Source: Porticoccus sp965660005
Lineage (GTDB): Bacteria; Pseudomonadota; Gammaproteobacteria; Pseudomonadales; Porticoccaceae
Assembly: GCF_965660005.1 (NCBI RefSeq)
Contig: NZ_CBFHYF010000005.1
Coordinates: 1 to 64,000 of the forward strand
Length of the DNA stretch: 64,000 bases
Direction: 5' to 3'
Shown: piece after piece, positions 9,005 to 16,365 of the stretch
Layout of the letters: each line of letters begins with the position of its first letter
Numbering within the stretch: the stretch's first letter is position 1
The notes under the pieces: model-generated
What the model was told of the DNA's origin: nothing
Seen by the model: the letters and a program-made list of their open reading frames with translations, nothing else
The model's database searches: none
Program-made: the position numbers and the translations under genes

Positions 9005-10071
9005 GAATTTTCTACGGTGTACAGGGCACGGGTAATGGGCATCTTTCCCGCGCCCGGGCGATGGCCAGGGCACTCGGTCATTATCCGGACGTTCAGGTGG
9101 ACTGGCTATTTTCCGGTCGGCAACGGGACGCGTATTTCGATATGGCGCTGTTTGATGATTTCCAGTGTCGCCGGGGGCTGACCTTTCATGTCCATGCCGG
9201 GCAACTTCAACCGCTGAAGACGCTGCAGCATGCCAACCTGCTGAGCCTGCACCGGGATATCAGAACACTGGGTCTGACCGGCTACGATCTGGTGATCAGT
9301 GATTACGAGCCAATCACCGCCAGAGCCGCACGTCGCCAGGGCATTCCCTGTATCGGTATTGGCCACCAATACGCGTTCCGTTTTCCGGTTCCCATGCGTG
9401 GTGGCAATCTGCTGAGTCGTGCGATCCTGCAACGGTTTGCCCCGGTAACCATTCCGGTGGGCCTGCACTGGCACCATTTTGATCAGCCGATCCTTCCGCC
9501 GATTGTGGATCTTGCACACGGGCTCGCGCCCCAGGGAAATACGGAGAACCGGGTATTGGTTTATCTGCCCTTTGAAGACCAGGACGCACTCCTGCCACTG
9601 TTTCGTCAGTTTACTCAGTATGATTTTTACATTTACGCCCCGGGTCAACGTTGGCATGACGATGACCATTTGCACACGCGTCCGCTGAGTCGGGATGGAT
9701 TTCAGCAGGATCTGGTCGACAGCCATTGGGTGATCTGTAACGCTGGATTTGAATTGATCAGTGAAGCCCTGCAGCTGGGTAAGCGGATTATGGCCAAGCC
9801 GCTCCGTGGACAGATCGAACAACTGGCCAATGCCGCCGCCCTGGAGCAGCTCGGTTACGCTGCTATCGAAGATCGTATTGACTGCGCTGCTCTGGCATTC
9901 TGGTTTGACTGCGAGCCGGTGGCGCCCCGTACCCGTTATCCCGATGTCGCCGCCGCCCTGGCGCGCTGGATTTCTGGCGGCTGCACCGAGCCGGCGGCAT
10001 CCCTCAGCGACCAGTTGTGGCGCGACACGGACCGGGGTCGCGGTTCCTGGAAAATGGGCCGGGTCGCCTGA
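9001..10071 (+). CDS. MJ1255/VC2487-type glycosyltransferase
   Basis: This 356-residue protein begins MRIFYGVQGTGNGHLSRARAMA, the glycine-rich nucleotide-sugar-binding loop of GT-B enzymes. The C-terminal half contains HWVICNAGFELISEALQLGKR, the donor-binding pattern of MurG/GT28-like enzymes. The overall pattern is that of the MJ1255/VC2487 family (TIGR00661-like), whose substrate is not known. Coupling to the upstream PAP2 phosphatase by a four-base overlap suggests a lipid-linked sugar as substrate, which is inference only. Confidence 0.8.
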   Translation: MRIFYGVQGTGNGHLSRARAMARALGHYPDVQVDWLFSGRQRDAYFDMALFDDFQCRRGLTFHVHAGQLQPLKTLQHANLLSLHRDIRTLGLTGYDLVISDYEPITARAARRQGIPCIGIGHQYAFRFPVPMRGGNLLSRAILQRFAPVTIPVGLHWHHFDQPILPPIVDLAHGLAPQGNTENRVLVYLPFEDQDALLPLFRQFTQYDFYIYAPGQRWHDDDHLHTRPLSRDGFQQDLVDSHWVICNAGFELISEALQLGKRIMAKPLRGQIEQLANAAALEQLGYAAIEDRIDCAALAFWFDCEPVAPRTRYPDVAAALARWISGGCTEPAASLSDQLWRDTDRGRGSWKMGRVA

Positions 10072-10082
10072 GGTCAATGGCA

Positions 10083-11336
10083 TCAGGTCCGGATAACGGG
10101 CAGATCATGCCAGCAGGTCGTGTAGGCCGGTGAGCAATACTGCTGGCGCATTGGCCAGCCCTGACTGCGCCCTGCGCTGGCGAGAAAAGCGGCACCGCGG
10201 CCATAGCGCCGGTTGATGGCATCCAGTGTCTGCATCAGCGTATCCGTGTGGACACTTTGATGATTCTGAAAAATGTCGGCCTGATGATGCTGACGTGAAA
10301 CCAGCTCAATCAGACCGATCCCGGCTTTCAGATAGGCATACCCCGGTCGGTAGATGGCCCGCACTGCCTGTCTGGCATGAGCGGCGATCAGCCGACTGTC
10401 GTCGGTGTCAAAGGGCAACTGTACCACGGTGCTATTGCTGTAGTAGTCAGGCCGGTGGGGCGATGTATGGATAAACACCTGGATGGTCCGTGCCAGGTGT
10501 TGCTGCCCACGCAGTTTTTCCGCCGCGTTACTGGCATAGAGGCTGACCGCTTTCAGCAGGGGTTCCATGCTGGTGGGTTTCCGGCCGAAAGACTGTGTGC
10601 AGTAAATCTGTTTTTTGTCAGGTGGTACCTCTTTCAGTGCCAGACAGGAAATGCCGTTTAGCTCCGCTACGGTGCGTTCGATACAGACATTGAAACGCTG
10701 GCGGATTCTTTTCGGGTTGCTGTCGGCCAGTTCCCCCGCGCTGTGAATCCCCATTCTGGCCAGCTTCTGACCGAGCCGTGGGCCGATACCCCATACCCTG
10801 GTGGCCGGTACCCGGTGCAGTAACCATTGCCATTTTTCAGGACTGTCCAGCAGACAGACCCCTTGACAACCCGGGATGTTTTTTGCGCCGTAGTTGGCCA
10901 GTTTCGCCAGTGTCTTGCTGGGTGCCAGGCCGACACTGACCGGCATGCGTATCTGTTGCCAGATGGCCCGTTTGATGGTCAGGCCGTACGGTTGCAATGG
11001 CAGATCCATACCTGCTAGGTCCAGAAACATTTCATCAATGCTGTAAATTTCGATATTCGGGCTGAAGTGGCGCAGGCTGTCCATCACCCGGCGGGATATA
11101 TCGCCATAAAGCCGGAAGTTACCGGAAAATACATTGACCCTGTGTCGCTCCAGCAACGGCCGGATTTTGAAATAGGCTTGTAGGTCGGGAATGTCGAGCG
11201 CCTTGGCTTCCTTTGAGCGGGCAATCACACAGCCGTCGTTATTACTCAATACCACCACGGGCTTGTTGCGCAGGTCCGGTCGAAAAATCTGCTCACAACT
11301 GGCGTAGTAGCTGTTGCAGTCAACTAGCGCAAACAT
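10083..11336 (-). CDS. umuC: DNA polymerase V catalytic subunit UmuC
   Basis: This is a 417-residue Y-family translesion polymerase. Catalytic acidic residues are visible in FALVDCNSYYASCEQIF (Asp6) and YSIDEMFLDL (Asp-Glu pair). Finger/palm motifs VVVLSNNDGCVIARS and GIGPRLGQKLARMGI (helix-hairpin-helix) follow, and the UmuC-specific C-terminal domain is complete. It overlaps umuD by 13 bases, so the two are cotranscribed under the LexA site upstream of umuD. With UmuD' and RecA it performs SOS mutagenesis. Confidence 0.96.
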   Translation of the reverse strand: MFALVDCNSYYASCEQIFRPDLRNKPVVVLSNNDGCVIARSKEAKALDIPDLQAYFKIRPLLERHRVNVFSGNFRLYGDISRRVMDSLRHFSPNIEIYSIDEMFLDLAGMDLPLQPYGLTIKRAIWQQIRMPVSVGLAPSKTLAKLANYGAKNIPGCQGVCLLDSPEKWQWLLHRVPATRVWGIGPRLGQKLARMGIHSAGELADSNPKRIRQRFNVCIERTVAELNGISCLALKEVPPDKKQIYCTQSFGRKPTSMEPLLKAVSLYASNAAEKLRGQQHLARTIQVFIHTSPHRPDYYSNSTVVQLPFDTDDSRLIAAHARQAVRAIYRPGYAYLKAGIGLIELVSRQHHQADIFQNHQSVHTDTLMQTLDAINRRYGRGAAFLASAGRSQGWPMRQQYCSPAYTTCWHDLPVIRT

Positions 11337-11749
11337 CGGTGATGGCGCACGGAATGGACGACGACTCCCTCAATGATCAATTCGGCATTGTCATGCAGCT
11401 CGATCGGGGGGTAGCGAAGATTGCCGGCGCGCAGTAACTGTTCGTTGAGATCCAGCACCTTGCAGGTCAGTTCACCGTCGATGGCGGCAATCACCACATC
11501 GCCATGTTGGGGTTGCAGGGCGCGATCCACCACCAGCAGGTCGCCGCTGAAAATGCCAAAGCCGGTCATTGAATCGCCTTCGGCACGGGCAAAGAATGTG
11601 GCAGCCGGATGTTTTACCAGATAGTTGTGAATATCCAGTGGCCTCTCGACAAAATCGTCTGCCGGGCTTGGAAAGCCCGCTCTTACCGTTGCGCCGAACA
11701 GGGGTATGCAGCGGTTAGTGGTGGGTAGTGTCAAAAGGGATGTTTTCAT
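11324..11749 (-). CDS. umuD: SOS mutagenesis protein UmuD
   Basis: UmuD (141 residues) is a LexA-like self-cleaving protein. The cleavage site Ala24-Gly25 (RAGFPSP), nucleophile Ser60 (EGDSMTG) and general base Lys97 (GELTCKVLD) fall at the same positions as in the E. coli protein. RecA-stimulated cleavage yields UmuD', the partner of UmuC. No Shine-Dalgarno sequence precedes the ATG. The predicted promoter, overlapped by a LexA box, would start transcription at or just before the start codon. Confidence 0.95.
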   Translation of the reverse strand: MKTSLLTLPTTNRCIPLFGATVRAGFPSPADDFVERPLDIHNYLVKHPAATFFARAEGDSMTGFGIFSGDLLVVDRALQPQHGDVVIAAIDGELTCKVLDLNEQLLRAGNLRYPPIELHDNAELIIEGVVVHSVRHHRCLR

Positions 11750-11759
11750 AGTGGCAAAA

Positions 11760-11779
11760 TACTGTATAAATAAACAGTA
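11760..11779 (-). promoter_or_regulatory. LexA (SOS) box of umuDC
   Basis: The sequence TACTGTATAAATAAACAGTA fits the gammaproteobacterial LexA operator (CTGT-N8-ACAG) exactly. It begins 11 bases upstream of the umuD ATG and overlaps a predicted sigma-70 promoter. This promoter has -35 TTGAAT at 11784-11779 and -10 TATTTT at 11761-11756, with a 17-base spacer. LexA binding would occlude RNA polymerase. Confidence 0.92.
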
Positions 11780-11857
11780 TTCAATGAAATTTTAGGCTGC
11801 CTACGAGAAAACCGTATCCCGACGATAGAGCAGGCGATCCGATGGGAAGGAAAAAGT

Positions 11858-12541
11858 TTATTCCCGGTCGATCCGGGTAATTTTGTTACGGGTAATTTTA
11901 ATGGTCGGGTAAATAGCGGGTTCCTGAATGGCAGAGACCTGCTCTGTGAAGCGCGCGACATTTTTATAGTCGAGCTGCTGGAGTGCATGAATATCCCGCG
12001 TCCACCACTGGCTGTGTAGCAGTTGTTCGATCAGTGCCTTCTCAAAACGAAACCGGATCGGTCTGGCGGGGTTGCCGGCGACAATCTGGTAGGGCAGTAC
12101 ATCTTTTGTAACGACGGAGTTTCTGCCAATAATGGCGCCGTTGCCCACCGTCACTCCTTCCATTACAACCACATCCTGGCCAATCCAGATGTCATTTTCG
12201 ATGACGGTTGGGGTTGCAACGTATTGGTAATTGGTACACAGATAAATGCTGTTTGAGGCCCAGTCAACAGGATGAATTCTCTTGCTTTGCCCCAGCGTGA
12301 CATTTTGTCCGATAGAGCAAAACCGTCCAATACTTGCCACGTTGCTGATCATGCCGCTGCGGACATAGCTGTATGCGCCAAATGACATTCTTTCAATATC
12401 ATCGTTAATGATTCTTGTGCTGCCGAGGGATATGGGGGTCTCCGCATAAATGACGGAGGATCCCGAAATCCTTTCCATATGATTGATTTTGATGCCCAGT
12501 ATTCTTGCCTTTCTTGTGAGCAGGTAGTCGTGAAATTTCAC
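11858..12541 (-). CDS. Hexapeptide-repeat acyltransferase (CatB/Vat-like)
   Basis: I chose the GTG at 12541 because AGGA lies about seven bases upstream; this gives 227 residues starting VKFHDYLLTRKARILG. The open frame runs on into fghA, but the part past 12541 overlaps that gene and is unlikely to be translated. The left-handed beta-helix pattern is clear: IGRFCSIGQNVTLG, NDIWIGQDVVVMEGVTVGNGAIIGRNSVVTKDV and AGNPARPIRFRF. The family (xenobiotic/serine-type O-acetyltransferases) acetylates sugars, antibiotics or other small molecules; the substrate here is unknown. It follows fghA by 16 bases. Confidence 0.82.
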   Translation of the reverse strand: MKFHDYLLTRKARILGIKINHMERISGSSVIYAETPISLGSTRIINDDIERMSFGAYSYVRSGMISNVASIGRFCSIGQNVTLGQSKRIHPVDWASNSIYLCTNYQYVATPTVIENDIWIGQDVVVMEGVTVGNGAIIGRNSVVTKDVLPYQIVAGNPARPIRFRFEKALIEQLLHSQWWTRDIHALQQLDYKNVARFTEQVSAIQEPAIYPTIKITRNKITRIDRE

Positions 12542-12557
12542 TTTATTTCCTGAGAGG

Positions 12558-13391
12558 TTAAAGGTGCCGGGCGTGAAAGCGCAGGTGATTGCCGATAAAG
12601 GAACTGATAAAAAAATAGCTGTGGTCGTAACCCGGTCGATAGCGGATATCCAGCGGGTAACCCACCTGTTGCGCGGCATCGGCCAGCAGGTGGGGCTTCA
12701 GTTGTGAGTCGAGGAAGTCATCCGCTTTTCCCTGGTCGACCAGTATGGGCAGGTGGTGTGATGCCTGCCTGATCAGTTCGCTGCTATCGTAGTTGCGCCA
12801 GCTTTCCCGATCGTCCCCCAGGTACGTGCTAAGGGCCTTTTCACCCCACGGACAGCGCATGGGTGAGCAGATTGGAGCAAAGGCCGATACCGAGCGGTAG
12901 CGGTCGGGGTTTTTCAGGGCAATGGTCAGCGCGCCGTGGGCCCCCATGGAGTGGCCGGACAGGGCGATTTTTTCGTGATCCACCGGAAAGTGGGCATTGA
13001 TGAGATGAGGCAGTTCGTCCACGACATAATCGTACATACGGTAGTGTCTGTCCCAGGATTGTCGGGTGGCGTTGAGGTAAAATCCGGCACCCAGACCAAC
13101 ATCATAGGCCCCTGCCGGGTCATCGGGCACCCCTTCACCGCGGGGGCTGGTATCCGGTGCTATCAGTGCGATTCCATATTCTGCCGCATAGCGCTGTGCC
13201 CCCGCCTTGATGACGAAATTTTCATCTGTAAAGGTCAGGCCGGACAGCCAGTACAGTGCCGGCACAGCCCGCTGATCGGCCTGGGGTGGCAGGTAGATGG
13301 AGAATGTCATGTCGCAGTCGAGCGAATCCGCCCGGTGCCGGAAGCGGAGCTGTTGGCCCTCAAAACAGCGATGGGCATCGATTTGTTCCAT
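12558..13391 (-). CDS. fghA: S-formylglutathione hydrolase
   Basis: This 277-residue alpha/beta hydrolase splits S-formylglutathione into formate and glutathione, the second step of glutathione-dependent formaldehyde oxidation. The nucleophile elbow GHSMGAHGAL, the Asp region LVDQGKADDFLD and the His in YRPGYDHSYFFI are all present. It lies 14 bases after frmA, the usual operon order. Because frmA is frameshifted here, this enzyme may lack its normal substrate supply unless another dehydrogenase exists elsewhere. Confidence 0.95.
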   Translation of the reverse strand: MEQIDAHRCFEGQQLRFRHRADSLDCDMTFSIYLPPQADQRAVPALYWLSGLTFTDENFVIKAGAQRYAAEYGIALIAPDTSPRGEGVPDDPAGAYDVGLGAGFYLNATRQSWDRHYRMYDYVVDELPHLINAHFPVDHEKIALSGHSMGAHGALTIALKNPDRYRSVSAFAPICSPMRCPWGEKALSTYLGDDRESWRNYDSSELIRQASHHLPILVDQGKADDFLDSQLKPHLLADAAQQVGYPLDIRYRPGYDHSYFFISSFIGNHLRFHARHL

Positions 13392-13405
13392 GGTCGGCCC
13401 TCTGT

Positions 13406-14502
13406 CTAGTAGCGTATCACCGAGCGGATACTCTCGCCGCTGTGCATCAGATCGAAAGCCCGGTTGATCTCGTCCAGCGGCATGGTGTGGGTGATCAGCG
13501 AGTCGATATCAATTTTGCCATCCATGTACCAGTCGACAATTTTGGGTACATCGGTGCGCCCCCGTGTGCCGCCGAAAGCAGTGCCGCGCCAGGAGCGCCC
13601 TGTGACCAACTGAAACGGGCGCGTGGCAATTTCCTTGCCGGCCCCGGCGACACCGACGATACAACTTTCGCCCCAGCCCTTGTGGCAGCACTCCAGTGCC
13701 TGACGCATGACATTCACATTGCCAATACATTCAAAGCTGTAGTCCACCCCGCCGCCGGTGATTTCCACCAGATGCCCAACCACATCGTCCACCTCTGACG
13801 GGTTGACGAAGTCGGTCATGCCGAACTGTTTTGCCAGCGTAGCCTTGGCGGGATTCAGGTCGATGCCGATGATTCGGGTAGCGCCGACCATTCGGGCACC
13901 CTGGATGACATTGAGACCGATACCGCCGAGACCAAATACAGCGACGGTGGAGCCCGGTTCCACTTTCATGGTGAAGGCCACCGCGCCGATGCCGGTGGTC
14001 ACCCCGCAGCCGATGTAGCAGATCTTGTCGAAGGGCGCGTCCTCGCGGACCTTCGCCAGAGCGATCTCCGGCAGCACGGTAAAGTTGGCAAAGGTGGAGC
14101 AGCCCATGTAGTGAAGCAGGGGTTGTCCGTCGAGAGAAAACCGGTTGGTGCCGTCGGGCATCAACCCCTGACCCTGAGTGCTTCTGATAGCCTGATAGAG
14201 ATTGGTTTTGGGGTTGAGGCAGAAATCACATTCCCGGCATTCGGGGGTGTAGAGGGGAATCACATGATCGCCGGGCTTGAGATTTTTTACTCCGGCACCC
14301 ACTTCCACCACGATCCCGGCACCTTCGTGGCCGAGAATGCGCCTTCCGGGTCATCACCGGAGAGGGTGAAAGCATCGGTGTGACAAACACCGGTGGCCTT
14401 GATTTCCACCAGTACTTCCCCGGCTCTCGGTCCCTGCAGGTCAACGTCAACCACTTCGAGGGGTTTGCCTGCGCCAAAGGCGACCGCTGCACGTGTTTTC
14501 AT
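13406..14502 (-). pseudogene. frmA: S-(hydroxymethyl)glutathione dehydrogenase (class III ADH), frameshifted
   Basis: The gene is intact at both ends. The start MKTRAAVAFGAGKPLEVVDV lies at 14502 after GGGGAAC, and the end is SGESIRSVIRY. Around 14340, however, the frame breaks. After DDPEG the family has about four residues (xFPA) and then ILGHEGAGIVVEVGAGV. Here only two bases separate the codons for PEG and ILGHEG. A 10-base deletion explains this exactly: the span is 1097 bases, and adding 10 gives 369 codons including stop, the family length. Translation from the start would give a 71-residue product. Zinc ligands and the NAD-binding FGLGGIGLNVIQGA are otherwise conserved, so the loss is recent or an assembly error. 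Confidence 0.88.
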
Positions 14503-14606
14503 CCGTCATGTTCCCCGTCTTTTGGAAATTCGCTCACGACTATAATCAGTTGCTCGCGGGGTAGAAAACGGATCACTGGTGGCAAGCCCGACACAGGCTG
14601 AGTGGG

Positions 14607-16238
14607 CTACTTGGCCGCAACCAGATCCCTGACGGCCGTGGCCAGCATCTGATTGGATACCAGCATTTCGCGGTTGACGTTAAGGAGTGTCGAGAGGGGC
14701 ACACCGATACCATCACCATCGCTGTGGCGGGTAATCAATTGGTGGAGACGGTCATGGGACAGGTTGATTTCGGTCTCCAGTTGCGTGCGCTTTTCGGCAA
14801 CCAGTATCGGGTCGGTTTTTTCCAGCAGGTTGAGCAGGTGCCGGTAAATGGCGCGGGTGTCGTGGCGAATGGTTTCTATCACTTCCTCGTCGTCGGACTG
14901 CATCCGCAATTCCACGATATTGAGCCGTATGTCCTTGAAGCTTTTGGCGCTGAACACCATATCCCTGGCCGCATGCAGCAGCCCCGAAACAATCTGCGCT
15001 TCATCGCTGCTGGCTTTTTCCTGCAGGACCCGATTGGCGTAGTGCAGGATCTGCTGTTCGGTGTGCTTTATATCCGCATACTGGTCATCATAGCTGGGAT
15101 TTTTGAGGCTGATTTCACGATATACCGGGTAGGCATCGTATTCCTGCAGCAGCTCTTGTGGGCGTATTTTCAGCACCCGAAGGTTGAGGATGATGACCCG
15201 GTAAAACAGCCGGATCACTTCCTGGTGAATGGCTTCACTGGCGGCATCGCTGACGGTGGCCGGGACTTTGGTGATGAACTGGCAGCCGCTGCCATCTTCG
15301 TCGGCAAAGCGGTTTTGCAGCCAGCGGGCGAGCGGTGAGACAAAGGGCAGGAAAAGAATAATTGCAAACAGGTTAAACAGGGAGTGGAACAGTACCACGG
15401 CGTACATCGGATCCTGTACCGCCAGGATATCGGTAATCAGCTGCAGGATCGGGTAGAGCAGCGCCAGCGCGATCAGACTGGACAGCAAATGAAAAATGAA
15501 ATGCGCCAGCGCCACCCGGTGTTTGTCCGGTGAGCCTTTCAAGCTGCCGATGACAACTGTTACGGTGGTTCCCAGGTTTGCGCCTGCCATGACGGCTGCC
15601 GCGGTAGTGAGCGGCATCACTTCGGCATGAATCGCGCTCAGTACAATCATCATGGTGGCTGAGCTGGACTGAATCACTGCCGTAAATAGCAGCCCCCCCA
15701 GTGCGTAGAGCAGAATCGGGTAATCGGCAAACACCCCGGGAACACTCTGTTCGGCCAGTGTCCCCATACTGGTTTTCATAAAATCGAGTCCCATCAGCAG
15801 AAGCCCCAGTCCGAGCAGCAATCGGGCTTGACTGTGACGTCGATGTTCTGTGCTGAGAAAGACGGTACCGAGCGTCCCCACCGCCAGTAGCGGCATGGCG
15901 TATTCCGTGAGACTGAGTTTGAAACCGATGGTGGCAACAATCCATCCGGTAAAGGTGGTGCCGAGGCTGGCGCCGAAAATAACGCCCAGGGCGTTGGCCA
16001 TGGTGAGGATGCCGGCTCCCACAAAGGCCAGCACGATAAGGCCGACCATTGAACTGCTCTGCAGACAGGCGGTGCTGACGACGCCCATCATGACACCGCG
16101 GATCGGGGTGTTGGTGTAATCCCTCAGTATGTGGCGGAAGGCGCGGGTGCCGAGCGTACGCAACGCCTGTTCCAGAATCATCATCCCGTAAAGGAAAATG
16201 CCCAGACCGGCCACCAGTTCCCAGGGTTGAAACGGCAT
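14607..16238 (-). CDS. Na+/phosphate cotransporter family protein with PhoU-like domain
   Basis: This 543-residue protein has two repeats of the Na/Pi-cotransporter signature, CLQSSSMVGLIV (about residue 60) and VIQSSSATMMIV (about residue 190). These are set within about eight to nine membrane helices (residues 1-310). A cytoplasmic PhoU-like helical domain follows (about 330-540). This is the bacterial NptA/YjbB architecture; such proteins move phosphate, with export shown for E. coli YjbB. It is separated from the RND gene upstream by a strong terminator and from frmA downstream by about 100 bases. Confidence 0.88.
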   Translation of the reverse strand: MPFQPWELVAGLGIFLYGMMILEQALRTLGTRAFRHILRDYTNTPIRGVMMGVVSTACLQSSSMVGLIVLAFVGAGILTMANALGVIFGASLGTTFTGWIVATIGFKLSLTEYAMPLLAVGTLGTVFLSTEHRRHSQARLLLGLGLLLMGLDFMKTSMGTLAEQSVPGVFADYPILLYALGGLLFTAVIQSSSATMMIVLSAIHAEVMPLTTAAAVMAGANLGTTVTVVIGSLKGSPDKHRVALAHFIFHLLSSLIALALLYPILQLITDILAVQDPMYAVVLFHSLFNLFAIILFLPFVSPLARWLQNRFADEDGSGCQFITKVPATVSDAASEAIHQEVIRLFYRVIILNLRVLKIRPQELLQEYDAYPVYREISLKNPSYDDQYADIKHTEQQILHYANRVLQEKASSDEAQIVSGLLHAARDMVFSAKSFKDIRLNIVELRMQSDDEEVIETIRHDTRAIYRHLLNLLEKTDPILVAEKRTQLETEINLSHDRLHQLITRHSDGDGIGVPLSTLLNVNREMLVSNQMLATAVRDLVAAK

Positions 16239-16315
16239 CGTTGGAATAATCTCCAGAAGACTTGCGTTTACAGCTTGTTTTGAAAAAGTGTAGCAGGGAA
16301 CGTGGCGACAGGGTT

Positions 16316-16352
16316 AAAAAACCGCAACAGGCAATGAGCCGTTGCGGTTTTT
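16316..16352 (-). terminator. Intrinsic terminator of the RND exporter gene
   Basis: The inverted repeat ACCGCAAC / GTTGCGGT (16321-16328 with 16341-16348) encloses a 12-base loop. It is flanked by six A and five T residues, so it reads as a terminator on both strands. It lies just after the stop of the minus-strand RND gene and upstream of the Na/Pi transporter, insulating the two. Confidence 0.9.
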
Positions 16353-16365
16353 AAGGGGTCTGCCG

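Noticed and set aside
9106..10083. 325-codon open frame opposite the glycosyltransferase
   Set aside because: It is antisense shadow coding; the plus-strand gene carries clear GT-B motifs.
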